Part shown: piece by piece, positions 1 through 8,444 of the stretch
Layout: each line of letters opens with the position of its first letter
Position numbering within the stretch: position 1 is the stretch's first letter
Position numbers and translations under genes: made by a program
The notes under the pieces: generated by a model
What the model was told of the DNA's origin: nothing
What the model saw: only the letters and a program-made list of their open reading frames with translations
Databases searched by the model: none
Source of the DNA: Pseudomonadota bacterium
Lineage (GTDB): Bacteria > Myxococcota_A > UBA796 > SXON01
NCBI GenBank assembly: GCA_005776735.1
Contig: SXOM01000345.1
Location: forward strand, 1-8,444
DNA: 8,444 nt
Direction of reading: 5' to 3'

Positions 1-106
1 ACACATGATGAAGAGAAATAACAGAAAGAAGCGCGGGCTGGACTGACCGGCTCAGGGAAGAGACAAAATCGATCACGAGACCCATCTTGGTTATAAATCA
101 CGCAGC
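1..106. other. AT-richer upstream stretch without a convincing gene
   Basis: This leader is rich in A/T and purines, in sharp contrast to the GC-rich sequence that begins about 15 bases into the next gene. The only coding possibility is a short frame running to the TGA at 44-46. Read from the ATG at 5 it would give a 13-residue, very basic peptide (MMKRNNRKKRGLD). It could equally be the C-terminal tail of a gene starting before the window. No ribosome-binding site can be judged because the window begins four bases earlier. I see no tRNA, repeat or clear terminator here. Confidence 0.5.
92..97 (+). promoter_or_regulatory. Possible -10 element (TATAAA) just upstream of the first gene
   Basis: TATAAA lies nine bases before the ATG at 107, in a locally AT-rich patch. 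No good TTGACA-like -35 box is visible at the expected distance (about 69-75 reads roughly ATCGATC). If it is a real -10 box, transcription would start around 103-106 and the mRNA would be nearly leaderless. That would fit the absence of a Shine-Dalgarno sequence before this gene. It could also be chance, since the whole patch is AT-rich. Confidence 0.22.
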
Positions 107-709
107 ATGTATCATGGCATTTCGACCGCGCCGTCGACCGAGGTCTTCGGCCTGAAGCTCGGCGCCACGTCCGCCGACGACGCGGCCGCCTGGCTCGCCG
201 CGCGCGGGCTCACCTGCCCCGGCGTCCCCGCCCCCCGGAGGGCGACGGTCCGCTACGCGTGCGAAGCGGGCCTGGACGCCGCGCTTCCCGACCGCGTCGG
301 CCGCGGGAAGCTCGCCACCCTCCTCCTGAGCCGCACCGAGAGCGGCCCCGTCCACTACCTCAGCGTGGTCCGCCGCTACTCCGTGCCCGAGGCCGCCGCC
401 GACGAGTTCGCGGCCACGCGCAAGTCCCTCGGCGAGCGGTACGGCACGCCCACCCGCGAACGCCCCGTCGACCCCAAGAAGCTCGCCGGCCCCATGGCGC
501 GCTTCTCCACGGAGTGGCGCTTCGCCGACCTCGACGTGTCCTTGAGCCTGTTCAAGGGAGGCTCCGGCACCTTGTCACTCACCGAGGTCTACGCCGTCCC
601 CGGCGTCGAGGCCGGCGTGGGCGCACGCCCCGGCAGCGAAGGGCACGGCTCCGGCGGCGAGCGCCCGAAGGGCTGGAATCCGCACGTAGAAGCAGCGCCG
701 AAGCCCTGA
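107..709 (+). CDS. Hypothetical protein, 200 aa, no recognised family
   Basis: I do not recognise this protein. The reading frame shows strong G/C bias at third positions, as in its neighbours, which supports real coding. The ATG at 107 is the first possible start: the frame is open upstream to the TGA at 44-46, but no ATG, GTG or TTG occurs in it before 107. No Shine-Dalgarno sequence precedes it. The N-terminus has no hydrophobic signal segment. After about 12 residues a segment begins (V-F-G-L-K-L-G, then an Ala-rich probable helix to about residue 35) that reads like the start of a small folded domain. Two cysteines (C37 and C52) are close enough to pair. The middle (about 55-165) alternates strand-like and helix-like segments and includes an R-Y-G-T-P motif. 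The last 35 residues are rich in Gly, Pro and charged residues and are probably disordered. It lies 89 bp upstream of the globin lipoprotein on the same strand. A lost or misassigned N-terminus is possible. Confidence 0.7.
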   Translation: MYHGISTAPSTEVFGLKLGATSADDAAAWLAARGLTCPGVPAPRRATVRYACEAGLDAALPDRVGRGKLATLLLSRTESGPVHYLSVVRRYSVPEAAADEFAATRKSLGERYGTPTRERPVDPKKLAGPMARFSTEWRFADLDVSLSLFKGGSGTLSLTEVYAVPGVEAGVGARPGSEGHGSGGERPKGWNPHVEAAPKP

Positions 710-787
710 GCATCCCCAAATTTGCGGATACCAGACAAATGGGTAACACTCCCGGGACGCGGGCACCCACCCGCTCGAACCCCCAAC

Positions 788-792
788 GGGAG
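788..792 (+). promoter_or_regulatory. Ribosome-binding site GGGAG for the globin lipoprotein
   Basis: GGGAG lies six bases before the ATG at 799. This decides the start: the frame stays open far upstream (back to at least 259), but those upstream codons read as an Arg/Pro-rich shadow of the preceding gene. Only the 799 start gives a signal peptide directly after it. Confidence 0.75.
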
Positions 793-798
793 CGCCCG

Positions 799-2145
799 AT
801 GTCCCTCCGTATCCTCGCGTCCTGCAGCCTCCTCGCCCTCGCCGTCGCTTGCGACTCCGGCAAGGAGACGGGCGACACCGGCGACACCGACACCGCCGAC
901 ACCGACACCGGTACCGACACCAGCGACACCGGGACCGACACCGGCGACAGCGGCGACACGGACACCGGCGACACGGACACCGGCGACACCGACACCGCCG
1001 ACACCGGCGACACCGGCACTGCCTCGCTGTACGACCAGATCGGCGGCGCCCCCGCGGTGTCCGCGGTGGTCGACGCGTTCCTGGCCCGCGTCGGCGCCGA
1101 CTCGCGCATCAACTGGTTCTTCGCCGACAGCGACATGGCCGGCCTCAAGACCAAGCTCGAAGAGCAGATCTGTGCGGCCACGGGCGGCCCGTGCACCTAC
1201 ACCGGCGGCTCCATGGTGGACGTGCATGCGGGCATGGCCATCACCGACGCCCAGTTCGACGCCCTGGTGGAGGACCTGCTCCTCGCCCTCGACGACCTCG
1301 GCGTGCCCTACGCGCTGGACGGCAGCCAACCGATCGACCCGCTGCTGGTGGCCCTGGTCGGGATGCGCGGCGACATCGTGACCGACGCCGACGGGTCCGC
1401 CGTCACCTTCAACCAGATCGGCGGCTACGCCGCGGTCGGTGCGGTGGTCGACGGCCTCTTGGCCAACGTCGCCGCCGACTCGCGCATCAACTGGTTCTTC
1501 GCCGACAGCGACATGACGACGCTGCGCACCCGCCTGGTCGAGCAGGTGTGCTCCGCCACCGGCGGCTACTGCACCTACAAGGGCGGCAGCATGGTCGACG
1601 TGCACGCGGGCATGGCGATCACCAACGCGCAGTTCGACGCGCTGGTCGAAGACCTGCTCGCCGCGCTCGACACGCTCGGCGTGCCCTACGCGCTGGACGG
1701 CAGCGAGGCCATCGACCCGCTCCTCATCGCGCTGGTGGGCATGCAGGCCGACATCGTGACCGACGCCGACGGCACCGCGGTCAACTTCAACGCCATCGGC
1801 GGCCACGCCGCCCTCGAGGCGGTGGTCGACGAGTTCCTCGTCATCGTCGCCGCCGACTCGCGCATCAACGCCCGCTTCGCCAGCACCGACCTCGCCGCGC
1901 TCGACCTGCTGCTCGTCGAGCAGATGTGCGATGCCACGGGCGGGTACTGCACCTACTCGGGCATGAGCATGTACGACGCCCACCACGGCATGAACGTCAC
2001 CGAGGACGAGTTCGACTACCTCGTCGAGGACCTGCTCACCGCGTGCGACAACCTGGGCGTGGTGTACGCGCTCGACGGCTCCCAGCCCATCGACGCGCTG
2101 CTCCTGGCGCTGGTCGGGATGGAGACGGACATCGTCGGCCACTAG
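799..2145 (+). CDS. Lipoprotein with three tandem truncated-haemoglobin (group I) domains
   Basis: The 448-residue protein is predicted to be exported, lipid-anchored and haem-binding. Residues 1-18 (MSLRILASCSLLALAVAC) form a short signal peptide ending in a lipobox-like A-V-A-C, with C18 as the lipidated residue and Asp at +2. Residues 24-74 are an Asp/Thr/Gly stalk. Three globin-like units follow, at about 78-203, 204-329 and 330-448. Each has the group I truncated-globin pattern: an initial (Y/F)-x-x-I-G-G, a helix with V-V-D, an A-D-S-R-I-N turn, an E-Q at the distal E-helix position, C-x-A-T-G-G-x-C-T-Y, and a D-x-H-x-G-M proximal histidine (H143, H269, H395). Units end in a helical Y-A-L-D-G-S…L-V-G-M segment. 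By eye alignment, the B10 position, often Tyr in these globins, is Leu in all three (L95, L221, L347). The paired cysteines (125/132, 251/258, 377/384) could form disulfides outside the cytoplasm. The family binds O2 or NO. The role here (NO detoxification, sensing, electron transfer or haem storage) is inference. Confidence is high for the fold and localisation, low for function. Confidence 0.88.
   Translation: MSLRILASCSLLALAVACDSGKETGDTGDTDTADTDTGTDTSDTGTDTGDSGDTDTGDTDTGDTDTADTGDTGTASLYDQIGGAPAVSAVVDAFLARVGADSRINWFFADSDMAGLKTKLEEQICAATGGPCTYTGGSMVDVHAGMAITDAQFDALVEDLLLALDDLGVPYALDGSQPIDPLLVALVGMRGDIVTDADGSAVTFNQIGGYAAVGAVVDGLLANVAADSRINWFFADSDMTTLRTRLVEQVCSATGGYCTYKGGSMVDVHAGMAITNAQFDALVEDLLAALDTLGVPYALDGSEAIDPLLIALVGMQADIVTDADGTAVNFNAIGGHAALEAVVDEFLVIVAADSRINARFASTDLAALDLLLVEQMCDATGGYCTYSGMSMYDAHHGMNVTEDEFDYLVEDLLTACDNLGVVYALDGSQPIDALLLALVGMETDIVGH
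871..1017 (+). repeat. Low-complexity GACACC-type repeat encoding an Asp-Thr-Gly stalk
   Basis: About 150 bases are built almost only from GAC, ACC/ACG and GGC codons, giving runs of D-T, G-D-T and T-D-T units with occasional Ala or Ser. It encodes the flexible, acidic linker between the lipidated Cys and the first globin domain. Such tracts are typical surface-lipoprotein stalks. The near-repetitive DNA is prone to length change by slippage, so its length may differ between strains or be misassembled from short reads. Confidence 0.9.
1030..2142 (+). repeat. Three tandem in-frame globin repeats, exact 378-nt period
   Basis: Units run 1030-1407, 1408-1785 and 1786-2142; the last is cut at the stop, after 119 residues. 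Corresponding landmarks (initial aromatic codon, cysteines, proximal histidine) recur at exactly 378-nt spacing with no insertions or deletions. Units 1 and 2 share an identical 42-bp block (1096-1137 and 1474-1515) and nearly the same proximal-His region. Unit 3 is more diverged: N-A-R-F replaces N-W-F-F, and D-A-H-H-G-M replaces D-V-H-A-G-M. The simplest reading is an older duplication followed by a more recent one, or by gene conversion, between units 1 and 2. Confidence 0.9.
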
Positions 2146-2173
2146 GCCGGCGAGCGCGCTGCGAAGCCGCAAG

Positions 2174-2187
2174 TGAACGTACGCTCA
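2174..2187. promoter_or_regulatory. Near-perfect 14-bp palindrome, candidate operator before the synthase
   Basis: TGAACGTACGCTCA pairs with its reverse complement at 12 of 14 positions, centred on CGTACG. The form (TGAACG, short centre, CGnTCA) resembles binding sites of TetR-family regulators, which often control lipid and polyketide genes. A second, outer inverted pair, GCGAA (2161-2165) and TTCGC (2188-2192), surrounds most of it. It lies 52-65 bases before the synthase ATG, where a repressor could block the promoter or early elongation. No regulator gene is visible in the window, and palindromes of this size also occur by chance. Confidence 0.33.
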
Positions 2188-2229
2188 TTCGCTTCCCGCC
2201 CTGCTCGCGGATAGGCACCGGCGCCCCCC

Positions 2230-2233
2230 GGAG
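2230..2233 (+). promoter_or_regulatory. Ribosome-binding site GGAG for the synthase
   Basis: GGAG ends five bases before the ATG at 2239. The frame has a TAG stop at 2212-2214 and no other start codon between that stop and 2239, so this site and ATG fix the start of the giant gene. Confidence 0.75.
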
Positions 2234-2238
2234 TCCCG

Positions 2239-8444
<6,206 letters not shown>

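Noticed and set aside
721..749. TTTGCG and TAACAC spaced 17 bases apart as a promoter for the globin lipoprotein
   Set aside because: Both boxes match the consensus poorly (TAACAC agrees at only about three of six positions). The placement is suitable, but the evidence is too weak to list.
759..774. Small hairpin GCGGG-loop-CCCGC between genes 1 and 2 as a terminator
   Set aside because: The stem is only five pairs and no T-run follows, so it does not support a Rho-independent terminator.
259..798. Upstream extension of the globin lipoprotein frame to an ATG at 259
   Set aside because: The extra 180 codons read as Arg/Pro-rich shadow of the preceding gene. The ATG at 799 has a GGGAG site and is followed at once by a signal peptide with lipobox.
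589..2172. Open frame of 527 codons on the - strand opposite the globin lipoprotein
   Set aside because: Its translation is a low-complexity Val/Gly/Ala/His pattern that simply reflects the tandem globin repeats and the GACACC tract. No independent motif or ribosome-binding site is seen.
2146..2173. GC-rich palindromic bits (GCCGGC, AGCGCGCT) after the lipoprotein stop as a terminator
   Set aside because: They are short self-complementary words expected in high-GC DNA, with no loop and no T-run.

Overview
The window is very GC-rich (visibly around 70%, not counted exactly) and its three convincing genes all lie on the + strand. The organism is probably a myxobacterium-like deltaproteobacterium (Myxococcota or a relative). 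The reasons are the strong G/C bias at third codon positions, an outer-surface lipoprotein with a long Asp-Thr-Gly 'GDTDT' tract of the kind common in that group, and a very large PUFA-synthase-like polyketide synthase. The taxon is inferred from style, not from a marker gene.

Layout. Bases 1-106 are clearly richer in A/T and hold no convincing gene, only a 13-codon reading frame or the tail of an upstream gene, and a TATAAA-like element just before the first gene. Bases 107-709 encode a 200-residue protein I do not recognise. Bases 799-2145 encode a 448-residue lipoprotein: a signal peptide ending in a lipobox Cys, an Asp/Thr/Gly-rich stalk of about 50 residues, and three tandem truncated-haemoglobin-like (group I) domains with an exact 126-residue (378-nt) period. 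Bases 2146-2238 form a short gap with a near-perfect 14-bp palindrome that could be a TetR-type operator. From 2239 to the window edge runs a giant type I synthase (2068 complete codons visible, 3' end missing). Its order is: unrecognised N-terminal domain, ketosynthase KS1, malonyl-type acyltransferase AT, carrier-like domain ACP1, second ketosynthase KS2, carrier-like domain ACP2, then a Pro/Ala linker leading to domains outside the window.

How the parts relate. The synthase resembles the PfaA / heterocyst-glycolipid (HglE-like) branch of iterative synthases and probably makes a secondary lipid or polyketide. Two points are unusual. Both carrier-like domains have Thr where the phosphopantetheine-bearing Ser is expected. 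A second, divergent ketosynthase with a complete Cys-His-Lys-His set sits between the carriers without an acyltransferase of its own. The globin lipoprotein probably acts outside the cytoplasm on haem, oxygen or nitric oxide chemistry. Nothing in the sequence ties it functionally to the synthase beyond co-orientation and short gaps (89 and 93 bp).
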